From Auriscalpium vulgare (Eukaryota; Basidiomycota; Agaricomycetes; Russulales; Auriscalpiaceae), in assembly GCA_019915015.1 (NCBI GenBank), contig JAHBBC010000011.1, forward strand, positions 124,001 to 188,000: 64,000 nucleotides of DNA. Reading direction: 5' to 3'. A program made the position numbers and the translations under genes. A model generated the notes under the pieces. It saw only the letters and a program-made list of their open reading frames with translations. It did no database searches and was not told where the DNA came from. This document shows positions 18,961-30,007 of this stretch, piece by piece; the stretch's first letter is position 1, and each line of letters opens with the position of its first letter.

Positions 18961-21282
18961 ATGACCTCGCTCCCCGAACCACCGCCCGTTCCCCTTGAGG
19001 ACGGACCTCCACCCACGCCCGATGATCAGCCGATGAACGTCGATCCGGATGATCTGTCGCCGATAGTGGATACGGCCCTCGAGCCCACGATCGTCCCGTT
19101 TCCTGCCCATGGCAGCGCCGCTACTGGGCCATCGGCACCCAGCGTACCCACCACCGAGGAAGTCGAACGACTCCCCAACACGGGCAGCCGGTACTACACT
19201 TTGCACCCCACGCTAAACATTCCTGTACACTCCCATGACTGCCCCGAGTGTACAGCGTTCATCTCCCATCAGGACCCTTCGCACCCATCCTGGGCGCACG
19301 TCCAAGACCAGTTTCGGACCCATCAGCGAGCCCAGTTCGACTCCGGCGTCTCTCGTGGACTTGCATTCGCGTCAGAGCGCATTGCCACCGCAGAAGACGT
19401 ACGCAGGCGTGCGGAGGAGAACGTCGCCCGCCTCACTCGCCAGCGCAACATTGCGCGCCAGTCTGAGGCGGCCACTCTCGAGAAGATGGCGGAACTGCAG
19501 TCCCAACTGGACACTATCCGGCTGGAGCACGCAGCTCTCGTGCGTGACCACGCGCACACCTCCGACTCCCTCGATCGTGCCCTGGCCCACGCACGCGCAC
19601 GCTCCCCCTCCGGCGAATTGTCGCCCGCTGAATCACACCGGCGACGATCCCCTCGGCCTGATGCCAAGAAGCGCAAACGGTCTCCTCGCCGCCCGTCTTC
19701 TGATGTCTCCCGTCGTCGGGCGACAACGACCGAGACCCACCGCTCGGTATCGCGCACCCCTTCCATGACGCCGTCCCGCGACGGTACGACGGACCTGTAC
19801 GATCTGCGCGGTGCGCAATGGGACGACTGGGTCCCGTCGACCTACGGGGACATCGCCGCGATATTCTCCCGAGCCGTCGGTGACCCTCATGCATCCGCAC
19901 GAGTCCGCGCGCTCGCGTTATCGGCCAGCGACCTCGCCACCGCTGATCGCACGCCCGTCATGCGGTACCTCATACAGCAATGGGGCACTCGCCGCAATTC
20001 ACTTATCACTCCGATCGCTGCCGCTCCCCCGCCACCTGCAACCAACGGGGGAGGGCCCGTCTCTGGTCAGCACGCCCCACGCTATCCCGACCAGACCCGC
20101 ACTGCCCGCACGGGCACACCAACCGACCAGACCCGCACTGCCCGCACAAGCGCCCCGTCGAGCGCCCACGCGAACACACCCAGCGAGTGGACAACCGCGT
20201 CGCACACCAGAACACCACACGCGCCGGCCAACCCATCACGCGCATCTGCCCATTCGTCACGCACTCCCGCTAGCAGTACAGCCACAAGCACTCGCAACTC
20301 GGCGCCCACCACTGCGAATAGCCGGGGCACTGCACCTGCCAAGCGTCGCGCCCCGTCGTACAGCTCCCCAATTGAGGAATGGATTGAATACATCCGCGAG
20401 AAGTCCTCGCGCTGTCCGCAGGGCGTACCGCTGCACCCGGACAACAGCATACTGCGCGGGGGTCCGGTGCGCCGACTCCTCGAGCGGCACCTCGAAATAC
20501 GACGCAATGGCCCCGAAGGTCGCGACCAATTCCAGCGCTCTGGCCGCGGGCATTGGGTCACCCGGACCACTCAGCTATTCTCGATTCGCGGGCTCTACGG
20601 CCGTATACTGCACGCCCTGGGCATCTCTGTCCATGGCTCCATACCCGCAGCCCGACCGTACACAGCTGACACCCGCAACATCTCAATTGAGGACGTCGCA
20701 CGCCACTTCGCCGCGAACGGATACCAGCCCCGCTCGCTGTCTGTATCCGAGTTCGAGGAGTACGCCGCCAGCCGGCGCAACATTATAGAACACCGTCCCT
20801 CGCTCACTACCACGGAATGGGGGTCATACCCCACTCTGGCAGAGATGAACGAGTTATATCCCCCGGTACACGCTCCGTCTTCCTCGACAGGACCGCCCCG
20901 TAACCTTTACCCGAACCTGTCGCTGGACCTACGCACGTCCAATAGTGTCGCTCGACCCGTGACCCCAGAAGGACCGTCACTATCCGCGACGACTGGTTCG
21001 ATGTCTCCTGATTTCCCGGCGCACTACGTGCCGCCTACTCCTCGATTCGTTCCCCTCGACGATACCATGGCTGGGCTTCCCCAGGTAGAGACGGCCTCCT
21101 GGGCTGATGACAACTTCGCTGTGAATAACATCGAAGGTACGCCATCGTTGACTGTTAACGCACGATCGGCGACTGAAGTGGCGACTGTGAATAACTCCGC
21201 CACGACCGTCGCGGCCGTTGACCCCGCGCAACAGCCACTCCCAGCATCCCGGTCGGTCTCTCCCATGGACGACGCCGAGTAA
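18961..21282 (+). CDS. Third ORF of element 2: coiled-coil, basic, low-complexity protein of unknown function
   Basis: A 773-residue product in the position where some retroelements carry env. There is no signal peptide or membrane segment, so it is not an envelope protein. The N-terminus is Pro-rich. Residues about 135-215 form a probable coiled coil rich in Arg/Glu/Ala (ERIATAEDVRRRAEENVARL, then EKMAELQSQLDTI). A basic stretch follows (PDAKKRKRSPRRP) that could be a nuclear localisation signal within an SR-like region. After a Thr/Ser/Pro linker holding a DQTRTAR repeat, a conserved-looking block begins (IEEWIEYIREKSSRCPQGV). It continues with a segment LFSIRGLYGRILHALGIS. The tail is Ser/Thr-rich. 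A chromatin or RNA role in element expression is possible, but I do not recognise the family. Confidence 0.65.
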   Translation: MTSLPEPPPVPLEDGPPPTPDDQPMNVDPDDLSPIVDTALEPTIVPFPAHGSAATGPSAPSVPTTEEVERLPNTGSRYYTLHPTLNIPVHSHDCPECTAFISHQDPSHPSWAHVQDQFRTHQRAQFDSGVSRGLAFASERIATAEDVRRRAEENVARLTRQRNIARQSEAATLEKMAELQSQLDTIRLEHAALVRDHAHTSDSLDRALAHARARSPSGELSPAESHRRRSPRPDAKKRKRSPRRPSSDVSRRRATTTETHRSVSRTPSMTPSRDGTTDLYDLRGAQWDDWVPSTYGDIAAIFSRAVGDPHASARVRALALSASDLATADRTPVMRYLIQQWGTRRNSLITPIAAAPPPPATNGGGPVSGQHAPRYPDQTRTARTGTPTDQTRTARTSAPSSAHANTPSEWTTASHTRTPHAPANPSRASAHSSRTPASSTATSTRNSAPTTANSRGTAPAKRRAPSYSSPIEEWIEYIREKSSRCPQGVPLHPDNSILRGGPVRRLLERHLEIRRNGPEGRDQFQRSGRGHWVTRTTQLFSIRGLYGRILHALGISVHGSIPAARPYTADTRNISIEDVARHFAANGYQPRSLSVSEFEEYAASRRNIIEHRPSLTTTEWGSYPTLAEMNELYPPVHAPSSSTGPPRNLYPNLSLDLRTSNSVARPVTPEGPSLSATTGSMSPDFPAHYVPPTPRFVPLDDTMAGLPQVETASWADDNFAVNNIEGTPSLTVNARSATEVATVNNSATTVAAVDPAQQPLPASRSVSPMDDAE
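20087..20147 (+). repeat. 25-bp direct repeat, period 36, inside the third ORF
   Basis: CCGACCAGACCCGCACTGCC and five further bases are repeated exactly at 20087-20111 and 20123-20147. The offset of 36 nt keeps frame and duplicates the peptide DQTRTART in the low-complexity linker. Confidence 0.8.
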
Positions 21283-21306
21283 TATCGTGAACCGTGGTTC
21301 GGTTCA

Positions 21307-21317
21307 GAGGGGGAGGG
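21307..21317 (+). promoter_or_regulatory. 3' polypurine tract of element 2
   Basis: GAGGGGGAGGG directly precedes the TGTAACG start of the LTR. Confidence 0.75.
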
Positions 21318-21540
21318 TGTAACGCGGGCGAGCGTGTTGTGTGCATGCGCCGTATCGTCGGCTTTGTTTACTCATGTTTGGACGCCGTAGCTGTAGTAGC
21401 GCCTTCCCGTTATGGGAAGGCATCTTCTTTACCTTGTACATCCATCCTACACCTACGGCATCCACCGATTCCTATCGAATACACGTGGATTCCGTTCAGC
21501 AGGAGTGATCAGCAAGTATCCAAGATCAAGACGCCTTACA
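21318..21540 (+). repeat. 3' LTR of element 2 (223 bp)
   Basis: The segment begins TGTAACGC after the polypurine tract and ends GCCTTACA. The TGTAA/TTACA ends form a 5-bp terminal inverted repeat with canonical TG...CA. ACCGT directly downstream would be the right-hand target-site duplication. The left-hand copy is not in the window. Confidence 0.6.
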
Positions 21541-24212
21541 ACCGTGCAGTGCAGGCAACTACCTCTGACGGCCGCATATGCATTTGCAGACTAACCATCT
21601 CAACAAACCATCCCATATGTGATTATTGACATCGCCTCTCCACCGATAGGGTCAGACCTCAGCCTTTTCAACATCTATGTTGCGCTATCCCGAAGCTTCG
21701 GTCGTGACACGATACGGCTCTTGCGGGATTTCAATGAGCAGCTTTTTTCAGGCCACAGGACCAGTATTTGACATTGGAAAGATGAGAGGCTGTCGCGCTT
21801 CAATGAGGAGACGAAGGATGGTGGTATGCAGCTTAGGTACGATACGTACATAGAGGGGACGAGCCTGGGAAGTAAATACAGCGCGGCAGAGACGGCAGAG
21901 AAGGGGAAGCAAACACGCGCAAATATGTAATGTGCCTGATTCAATTTCGAGCGGGAGAGACCTTGGCGAGCAAGGTAATGACTAGGGGCATCACGGGCGC
22001 AGCTGTGCTGTGGCGATGGGAAGGTGGGAAGGTGACAGTGGCGACGTGTTCCGTCGGCGGGCCCGCGGCGGTCTTTTCCGTCGCGAAGGCAATTATTGAC
22101 GCGGCGTTGTGAAAGACGACAAACCGCTGCTGTGCAGCGCGTACGCAGTGCAGCGCGCACAGATCGCCGAGGAAGTAACGCCGCGCTACGGTGCCGATGA
22201 TATTGGGTGGGTCTGCCAGAGAGTGCGTATTGATTGACGACACGCTCGCGCTCCTGGTACTCGTGTGAGTCGTAAAATGCCTTCCGCAAGGAAAACTGTC
22301 AGAAATAAGAAATATTGACAGCAAGGCTTGTATGCAGTGGCTCGTGGGCGTGTAGTCCCCTGGACCGGCGAGCAAGAGGTGCGGCCGCAAATTGTAACAT
22401 CTAGGTCCAGCGGATGACATCGAGAGGTTAGAATGTGGGGACGTGTGCCATGAGGTTATAATGAGATGCGACCGGGAAATAACCAGGACGAAATGCGTCG
22501 TACGTGAGACAACAATAATGACGAGCCTGCAAGCTCTTAGCTGGACATCTGTGCAACGCGTGCCAGCGCTTATATTGAGCAAGGTGGCCACGTGACCGTC
22601 ACGCAGAGCCAAACAACAAGACCAACAAGCCACGATCCTCTCTCATAGACATCAACCTCTTGACACACGCCGTCTCACCATTTCATAGTCACTGGGCATC
22701 CAATCTTTTTGACTGCTGGTACTGTTCTCCCTTTCCCGTTCCCCATTTCGGTGGCGGGGCTTAGCTTCAAGCGGACCGTGGGCTTCTCAATCTGTGAGTC
22801 GTATTAGAAATCCTCCTCTCACTCCCAAGACATGTCTGTATTAGGGTGCTGGCACGCCGACCACTAGAATGGTGGTCTTTCTATATATAGATCGGCACGA
22901 CTTGCGGGAGCATACGTGTCTAATTCAACGCGTCCTACACGAAGTCGAGAGACACGCGCCTCCCGCGTGGACCACGAGAGTCCCACAGGAACGCAGCCTA
23001 CGACCTGGGCACGAGCCCACGATGCGCGGCTACATGTGCCTGTGGGCTCTGTGGGGCGCGCGGGTAGAACAGAACGCGCCACGCGTACGCAGATGGATGA
23101 GGGGTGAAGTTGGATGCGCGGCGCGGCCGCTTGCCAGGACCCTAGGACGTAGGCGGCCGCATGTCGAGTGTGGCGGCGGCGGATATGTGGTGGGTAGATG
23201 GGGACGAGGCAGACAGTTTGAAGGAGCAAAATCCGCCTTTTAAGGCGGCGGGCGACCAATAATACAATCACTGAAGACAAGGGACAGCGTATGCGGGGGC
23301 AGTACGAAGTGCCTAGCTGTGAGTTCCGTTGGCCGTGCTGCGTGCGGGTGCAGCAGTTGGTGCACTGCTGACGCGCGGTATTGGTATTAGCATCGAATAC
23401 GCTCGACACTCCGTTAGTGCTGCACAATGCTGCCATTGGTGGCGCAAACAACGGTTGATCGAGGCGCTATGTCCGCGACGGTGAGATCCGAATCTTGACA
23501 CAGCATCATACAGCATTCGGCCCTTTCAGTCTCCATAGTGAATCACTAATGCCTACTACATAGGCAAGATTGATGATTACTGCGACACCGGAGGCGCCCG
23601 ACTCCGTGACACGGCCGGCCCTCCGAAAGCCAAACTGTGACAGTCAAAGTCAACGCAAAGGGCGGCTTCACGGGCCTCGACATGGCGAAACCAATGAGCT
23701 CTACGCGTTCGGCACCGTCAAGATCGACCCCGTGCTCACCATGGCGCGCGTGATGGCGACTGTGCAGTGTGCACAGCGACGGAGCGCGCGTGAGAGATGG
23801 CGCCGATTGGAGAGCACGACGTGGTCAGCAAACAAGGGTACTTGACGCCGCGCGGCTCTTCCACCGGACGACGCCAAGGTGCTGTGGTCATCGCCCGACT
23901 CTGTCGTCACTCGCTCAACACCCTGACGCACAGCACATCGCGCAATCGACTACGGCATGAAGGACTGCGTGCTCGTCGTGCGGTTGCCTGTGTTGGATGA
24001 GCGGCTCGAGCTTTCCTGAGAACCCCTTCCGCCTCGAGCAAGTATTTTTGCAGCTCAGTTGCAAGGCCTCACTTTGACTGCGCAATTATCCATATTACCG
24101 CAGAGAAATGCATTGTGTTCAACTACTAACTAGACCATCTTTTGCCATTTCCTCTCGCGTCTGACGGTCTGACTATTTCCCCATGCTAATCGACGGATAT
24201 GCCCCCGGCCTT
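21541..24212. other. Gene-poor stretch right of the retroelements
   Basis: I find no convincing coding region, tRNA or further LTR. Open frames here lack recognisable domains and have no plausible exon partners. A short hairpin GACCAC-TAGAATG-GTGGTC sits at about 22859-22877 next to a TATATATAG run. The region may hold old, degraded transposon sequence. Confidence 0.5.
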
Positions 24213-25204
24213 CTAAACTGGGGGGGGGGGGCGTTTGCTCGTCAGTTTATCGAATACAAAAGACAGCGGAGGAACTCACACCCTCCATTGGGCCACAACG
24301 CGCGATAGGCATGCTTGGCGGCGTCCTCCTTGGCGAGCTGCTTCGTCGCACCGGCACCCGTGGCGATCGTATGCCCGTCGACTACAGTACTCAATCATCC
24401 ATTTGGTCAGAAGACGAGTACGCCACGCACTTTGACAGTCCGCCGTCCACGATGGCGCATGCGGAGGACCGGTCGAAGCTGTGGGCCATACCACTGCTAT
24501 GCCGTTTTGGGAGCACCTTTGATTGAAAATAGGGAGTATCGGGGCGTGGATCGGCGATGCAGGCGGCGGCGGCGGGTTATTCGGGGGCGGCGGGGTATTC
24601 GCGCTGAATGGCTGCTGGCCGCCCGTAGCCGGCTGAGCGCTCGGGGAGGGCGCGGGCGCGTAGTCGGGATCGATGAGCCTGCCGATCCACTCCTGGACGG
24701 CGCGGAGGCCACGCTGATGATACACGGCACCAACATAGGTGGTGAACAGGTTGCGTGTCTCCTGATATAAAAATGTGCTGTTGTCAGGATAGACGGTGTG
24801 CGGAGACGTGTAAACAAACCCCGGGTTCACTGAGCGACTCGCGTACGTCCGGCGCACATCGAACTCTCTTGCGCAGACCATACTTCGTGACCCATTCATC
24901 GACGGTCTCGTCTGTCATTTTCTCTCCAGCCGCGTTCTACAAGCACATGTCAGCGAACTCCACAGCCTCTAGGCGCCGAGGTACTCACCGTTAGATCGTC
25001 GGCGGAGAGCATCGGTCGCCTATCGAAAAGGGCTTGTGTCACGACGAGCGCGAGTGCGCTCGCACCCAGGGCGGACAGTCGGCCGGCGTTGCCAAAATCG
25101 TCATTCAGTGCGCTAGAGCTCAAGTCCCGATGCGAGAACGTCTCGAATAGAGCATCTCCCGAAAGGGTGGGGAGGGCAGGAAGGGGCGCGGTATCGTCAG
25201 ACAT
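24213..25204 (-). CDS. Inactive RNase III-fold plus dsRNA-binding domain protein (left copy)
   Basis: Five exons give 256 residues: 25204-24989, 24936-24820, 24761-24431, 24381-24280, 24217-24213. Residues about 15-130 match the RNase III helical fold (LFETFSHRDLSSSALNDDFG, then DEWVTKYGLRKR and LFTTYVGAVYHQRGLRAVQ). The catalytic acidic residues are missing. The signature that normally reads RLExLGDxxL is RLSALGASAL, and the second acidic site FExxxGA is FTTYVGA. A Pro-rich linker leads to a dsRNA-binding domain (LPIFNQRCSQNGIAV, then ATGAGATKQLAKEDAAKHAY). It probably binds dsRNA or structured RNA without cutting. A structural relative is mitochondrial ribosomal protein L44/L3, but no targeting signal stands out. 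It is a diverged paralogue of the gene at 32384-33384, with identical exon lengths of 216, 117, 102 and 5 nt. Confidence 0.8.
24220..24231 (-). repeat. C12 homopolymer serving as polypyrimidine tract of the last intron
   Basis: Twelve consecutive G on the plus strand read as C12 directly before the CAG... acceptor on the coding strand. A CTGAC branch site lies about 10 nt upstream of it. The acceptor opens the 5-nt terminal exon of the dsRNA-binding gene. Confidence 0.7.
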
Positions 25205-26038
25205 GGGGAAAGGAGGTAGCTGTTAGCTGTGGACACAGGGCTCGTAGTCGGAGGTATTTGTATCGGCCTCACACGCGGTGGTCTTCCAAACCCAAAGACA
25301 AGCAAAGCGCTCGTGTTATCGGCATGGAGGCTGCGCAGAAGAGCCTCGCGCTCGCCTGCGTCGTCTGCGCTGTTCCAAGTAGTGGCATCCTAAGGTCGCC
25401 GTCGACGTTGCGCGGCACCGTACTCCCGGTCGTCTTCGAGAACCCGCGCAGCGGTCACCAGAAATCCTCATCTGACACGTAGCGGCCCGGTGTTCAATCG
25501 AATTGGACAGTAGCTCACCTCTCCCGCTATCGCTGATGAAGCGCAGCCAGACGGATGTACATCTAGATGGAGCTAGGAGGAGTCCTACAATCAGGTGCGA
25601 CTGCGACTGCGACTGCGACATCGACTGCGTACGCACGGGTGCCCCATGATGAACAAGTTTCGGCTCGCGGGTGGGTGTGAGTCGAACAAGTCGGTGCGGG
25701 TGTCAGGCCAAGCATCCGAGGGCACATCGCGGAGTGAATCAATATTGAAGTCATACGAACCGAGATGCTGCACCGCAGAACTCTCTGGAGGCCTCCATGA
25801 TCGATGTTATCGCAGCGCACCAAGAATCAAGAGCTGCACCGTCCGCGCACTCGCACGATAGATTGAGCAAACTATTATTAGAATTGACTCTGCTTGGTCT
25901 GCAATAATTCAGTACAAGCAACCAATGTCAATATTCATCAAAGCATATCAGGGACCTAACAACATTAGAAAATCTGAACCAACGTTAGTATCGTACCTGC
26001 TTGCGCTTGTATCCTATACGTCCTTGCACACGCACCCG
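25205..26038. other. Spacer between the left dsRNA-binding gene and the left membrane-protein gene
   Basis: This is the shared region between two genes of the same orientation. It should hold the promoter of the dsRNA-binding gene and the 3' end of the membrane-protein gene. It also contains a perfect hexanucleotide repeat at 25596-25619. I see no coding region. Confidence 0.5.
25596..25619. repeat. Hexanucleotide microsatellite (TGCGAC)4
   Basis: Four perfect tandem copies of TGCGAC, followed by an imperfect ATCGAC unit. Confidence 0.9.
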
Positions 26039-26907
26039 CTATAGCGGTCCTACGCCTCCTTCGCCAGCGTTCCCGTCGACGCGCCCACCCACGACACCCA
26101 CGCCGATCTCCAAGACCGGGAGCTCCTCATGTGCCGCAGCGCTTCCACGACCGGGCATGACGACCAGTACTGCGACTTGTACCGGCACATGCGGCAGCAG
26201 CGGCGGCTGCGCGTCGTCTGCTGGTGCTTGCGGTGGCGACACAAGCGATGGTGGGGGCGCGGGCACCACTCGTGCACGACGGAACAGGGAGAAGGGGCGG
26301 CGCAGGAAGCCCGGGGCCTGCAGCGCGGGCTCTGGCCGCAGGGCCGGTTGTTCGCTGCCAGCATCCTTGACGACGAGCGCAGATACGGGCTAAGAGAGGC
26401 ACGTCAGCGCCGCCAACATACGCCAACACCAAAGCCAAGAAATTCAACACACCCTTAAATCCGCCCAACCCTTCTCCGCGTCGTTCCCCGACTTGTCCTC
26501 CGGATCAAGATACACCTCCCACATCTTCGGGCGATCTCTCGGGCGCACGGGCGGCGGCGGCGGGACGTACGTGCCGTTCGCGATGGCCTCGAGGATGGCG
26601 GCCCGGCGGCGGCGGCGCAGGACCATCGAACGGCCAACGACGGCTCCAGATACCGAGAGGAGGAGGACGAGGGTAGCTGTGCACGGGTAAGGCTCCTACC
26701 ATCCATGCGGCTTCTAAGCATCGACATACCTAGAAATGTATACACTGCACATTGGAAGAATTGGTGAGCTGACACGGAACAGTGGGAGACGTGCGCACGG
26801 TATAAGGACGTCGACTGGCCGCGGCCGCCGGAGTCGGGTGACGTAGGCGCCGGGGCGATCGGGGTGAACGCGGGTGTCGGGCTCGTGAAGGACGTGGCGG
26901 ACGACAT
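26039..26907 (-). CDS. Single-membrane-span protein of unknown function (left copy)
   Basis: Four exons give 232 residues: 26907-26799, 26744-26730, 26676-26453, 26389-26039. The first 36 residues are Ser/Thr/Pro-rich without a cleavable signal. A hydrophobic segment spans residues about 38-58 (LYTFLATLVLLLLSVSGAVV) and is followed by a basic run (RSMVLRRRRRAAILE). By the positive-inside rule the C-terminal part should be cytosolic. A conserved block reads RPKMWEVYLDPED. The C-terminal part is Pro-rich with VPVQVAVLVVMPGRG and LPVLEIGVGVV near the end. The second exon is only 15 nt and encodes part of the membrane span. The paralogue at 30008-30929 has the same structure. I do not recognise the family beyond calling it a fungal membrane protein. 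Confidence 0.75.
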
Positions 26908-27874
26908 GGCGACAGGCGAGGGGGAAGGAGAGTCACTCAGCTATGAGCTCAGTGGTCAGCGCGAGTCGTTTATAAGACTTTTATAAGTCGTTTACTGCGC
27001 GCGCCCTCGGGCCGGATCGCAACTCCGAGTGGGCCGCCTCGAGTCCTCACGTCCGAGTCGTTTCGCTGTCTCTTCGGTTTCAGGATCCTGTATTTCTGCG
27101 CACGGGCGACCTATGTCACGGTGGCTTAGTTCCCTGGTGGTCAACGGGCGGACGTCCCGCTCCTCGTACTTTGCTTACCTACAGCTTCCGCCTCTGCCAC
27201 TTCCCAGTCGCCTTCGCACGTTCCGCTCACTAGGCTCACGGTCAATTAGGCTGTCAACGCGACGTCGATCCGTGCCGCGCGAGCGCACTGGAAGGCAGGC
27301 ACGGCGAGTGACGGCCCTCGAGGTGTGTGTGAGGACGAGGTCGATATCTGCTGCGCTTCTCACACCGTCCAACCATCTGTCACACGACCTAGGATTGCGG
27401 CCCTGTGTAGTCTGTCATTGTCTCAGCAATCATGTCGTTCGTGTCCAGTGGGAAGCGGCCGGTGTGCACTGTGCAGCTATTGTGTGGGTTTTCCTCAGGA
27501 AACCTAGAACAGCCAGAGGTGTTGTTGCCAATTCACACTCTGTCGGCGGACAGTCCCTGCAATTGTCCGATCAGCACGGGCAAGTCTACGTAGCAGGTGG
27601 GCCATGCCAGGTTCTCAGGCGGCTGCACTGCACGTACACGCGGCCGTTCCCCTTTATTTGGTCGGCGCCCATAGCTCAAGAGCCTGTCACAGATTGAAGG
27701 CAAAGCATATCATATAGATCATGTCCTACATTAGAGGCGATATGTCGTACGTATATTTACTTGCTGTGCGCAGCGTAAGGAACTATAAACAAGCACCCTT
27801 CGGCGCCGCCCGCTCTACTCGCGCTCGTACAGCGTATCGCACATGATAGAATGTCCACAAAGCACGCCACGAGA
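26908..27874. other. Spacer between the left membrane-protein gene and the METTL24-like gene
   Basis: It should contain the promoter of the left membrane-protein gene (TTTATAAGACTTTTATAAGT at about 26968-26987 is a TATA-like pair) and the 3' end of the METTL24-like gene. A long open frame on the plus strand at 27029-27697 has no recognisable domain and is not called. Confidence 0.5.
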
Positions 27875-29496
27875 TCAGAGCAGCTCTACACCGGGCGGTG
27901 CGTCGTCCTCGTTTGCATGCGCAGGCGGCGTGACATCGTCTACACGATCTGTCGACGGGGGGACGGCCGCCGGCTCGGACGTGAAGATGTTTCGTGTGCG
28001 CACGTTGAGGAACGTATACTACGCCACCACAGGTTAACAAAGCACGAGCGTGAGGCAAGAGCGCGACACACCTCTGCGAGCTCAGCCCCCTGCTCCTTGT
28101 TATAGTTCTGATAGACCAGGTTCGGCTCGCGCGACACCGCGCGCAGCCCCGCGTCCTCGAGCGCGGTCCACCACTTGAGCACGTCTGCGAAACGGCGGTT
28201 CCACAGATGCAGCTCAAGGAGCATCTGGCCAACGGGCATCGGTGCGGGCTCGCGGGCGGGAGAGGAGACGGGAAAGTCGGCGTCGGCGGGAGGCGCATCG
28301 GGATTTGCCAGGGAGTTGACGAAGGCGGTCATGGCGTCGAATTCCCAGCCCTCGAGGTCAATTTTCAGAAGGTCGACGTGCGTGTGCCCTGTGCGGCCGT
28401 CAGTTATCAGCTCAACCAGCGCACATACAGCACAGGCCTGGCGCGCACCGTTCGCCCGCATCAGACTCTGCAGCGTGTAAAACTTGTTCTTGTCCGAGGA
28501 CGCGTGGGCGTCGAACCCCGCGACGCCCCACCGGTGGAAGTGCACGCGCCCGCGCGAGTCCCATGGGCCCTCGCCCTTGTCGTCGAGTGCGTAGCCTGCC
28601 TCTGCGGTGTCGGCGGTGAAATCGTACGCGAGCTCGTCTGCGCGTGGGGGCGAGGTGAGGACCCGGGGCGGGGAGGACGAGGAAGGGTCGTAGAGGTAGA
28701 GCTGACAGTGCTTGGTGCGAGCGAGGAGCTCGGCTTCGAAGGAGGCGTCCGCGGGGGACCCTGATTACGTAGAGATTGTCGCGAGAAGGAGCAGCGTTGG
28801 CGCGCGGTTGGATGGGACCAAAACGCGGACGGGGCAAGGATCGACGGGCAACGAGCATCGAGTGCACAGATAAGTGATGAACGCATGGCGTGCAGCGAAA
28901 CGAATGGCGATGGGGCAAGAATGAGACACTTCTGCAACATAGCATGGACCATCGCGACGCACCAACGGAGTACACGACACAGTCCTGCTTGTCGCGCAAC
29001 CTCTCTAGCCCGCATACCCATTTCCCACCGTCGCCGAGTGTGCCTACGCGCTCAATATCGTGCGGGCAGTTGAAAGCCGGCGGAAAGAAGTCCCCTGCAC
29101 AGCGCGGGTCAAAAAATGAAAGGTCGCCCATTGCAAAGAACGACTAACAGACGGTGTACGGTGGCCAGGGGTCCCTGTCTGGGGGGAAACTGCGGCCAAG
29201 GTCAGCTGCATCCACGCGCGCTGGATTCTCGCTCACAGCACAATGTCCTCTGGCTTTGGCCCGTACTTTGTGATGAGGCGACGACGTAGGCGCAGCATGC
29301 GCTGGTAGATGCGCTCTGCCTTCTGGACGCGTGCCGGCAGCGCATGGAGGTCTGCTGGGGGGCGCGGGTGGTGGACAAGGTTGGGGTGTACGGCGGGTGC
29401 GCTGATTAAGGGGGAGGTGGGCAAGAGTAGGATGAGAGTGATGAAGAAGAGGACGCCGAGGAGAATGGCATAGCGGGGGTGACGCCGGGGCAGCAT
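27875..29496 (-). pseudogene. METTL24-like methyltransferase gene with one apparent in-frame stop
   Basis: Five exons fit: 29496-29237, 29174-28963, 28760-28449, 28388-28072, 28018-27875, total 415 codons with all splice phases consistent. The N-terminus is a signal anchor (YAILLGVLFFITLILLLP), so this would be a type II membrane protein of the secretory pathway. The body matches the METTL24/FkbM-like methyltransferase family: FNCPHDIERVGTLGDGGKWV, CVVYSVG, SFEAELLARTKHCQLYLYDP, and the core VDLLKIDLEGWEFDAM. Codon 10 of exon 2 is TAG (29146-29144), at the end of DPWPPYTVC and before SFFAMGDLSFF. If the exon boundaries are right this is a nonsense mutation, perhaps of a Trp codon. An alternative with a weak donor (GTGCTG) in exon 1 and TTAG as acceptor would skip it and also keep frame. 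So the gene may still be functional. Confidence 0.6.
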
Positions 29497-30007
29497 CACA
29501 GACGGTGCGACGGTGGGGGTGCAGAAGAACTTACACGGCGGGCGGCTCTGCGGCGGCGGCCGGTCTCGGGAGTCGCCGAGGCCATCGTTGGCGGCGATGG
29601 CGGCGTTGGCGGCGTCGGCGTCTCGTCGGCGTCTGTCGCGCTCGACGTCGCCCACGGCAGCAGGTGCGAGTGCTGTGAGGGTGCGGTACTTAGGTCCACG
29701 CGCCTGCACTTGAGTCTTGTGCCGACTCGGAACCAGGCGGCTTGGCCAGGACTTGGCGCGCTTGCCACTCTGGCATGGCCACATGTCATCGGCACACCGC
29801 ACAGTTCAGTTCAGCAAGGAGCGGGTGCGTGCAAATCTGCCAGGGGGACCTCGTCGTGTTGAGAGCCGTCGTCCGAGTCCGAGTCGGGCCTCCAGGGCAC
29901 GTGGTAGCCTATGCCAGCTGACCGCGACGGAGTGCTACAATATTAGACACAGCGACGGGCTCGCGGACCTTTCCCACATCCCCAGCTTTCCTTTCCCCAC
30001 CGCCATC

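Larger units (their letters stand above)
11935..21540 (+). mobile_element. Ty3/gypsy chromovirus (element 2) with an extra 3' ORF; 5' LTR not in window
   Basis: The element carries gag-protease, RT-RNase H-integrase-chromodomain, a third ORF, a polypurine tract and a 223-bp 3' LTR. The chromodomain places it with the chromoviruses. No sequence like its LTR (TGTAACGCGGGCG) exists upstream of gag in this window. The sequence just upstream is instead the end of element 1. The simplest reading is that element 1 inserted into the leader of element 2, so the 5' LTR of element 2 should lie beyond the left edge of the window. Confidence 0.85.

Noticed and set aside
22859..22877. Hairpin GACCAC-TAGAATG-GTGGTC as a terminator or regulatory RNA
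   Set aside because: Short, isolated, in a gene-free region, and not a known eukaryotic signal.
27029..27697. 222-codon plus-strand open frame between the left membrane-protein gene and the METTL24-like gene
   Set aside because: No domain, no splice partner, and a composition (Arg/Ser/Leu) typical of chance frames in GC-rich DNA.
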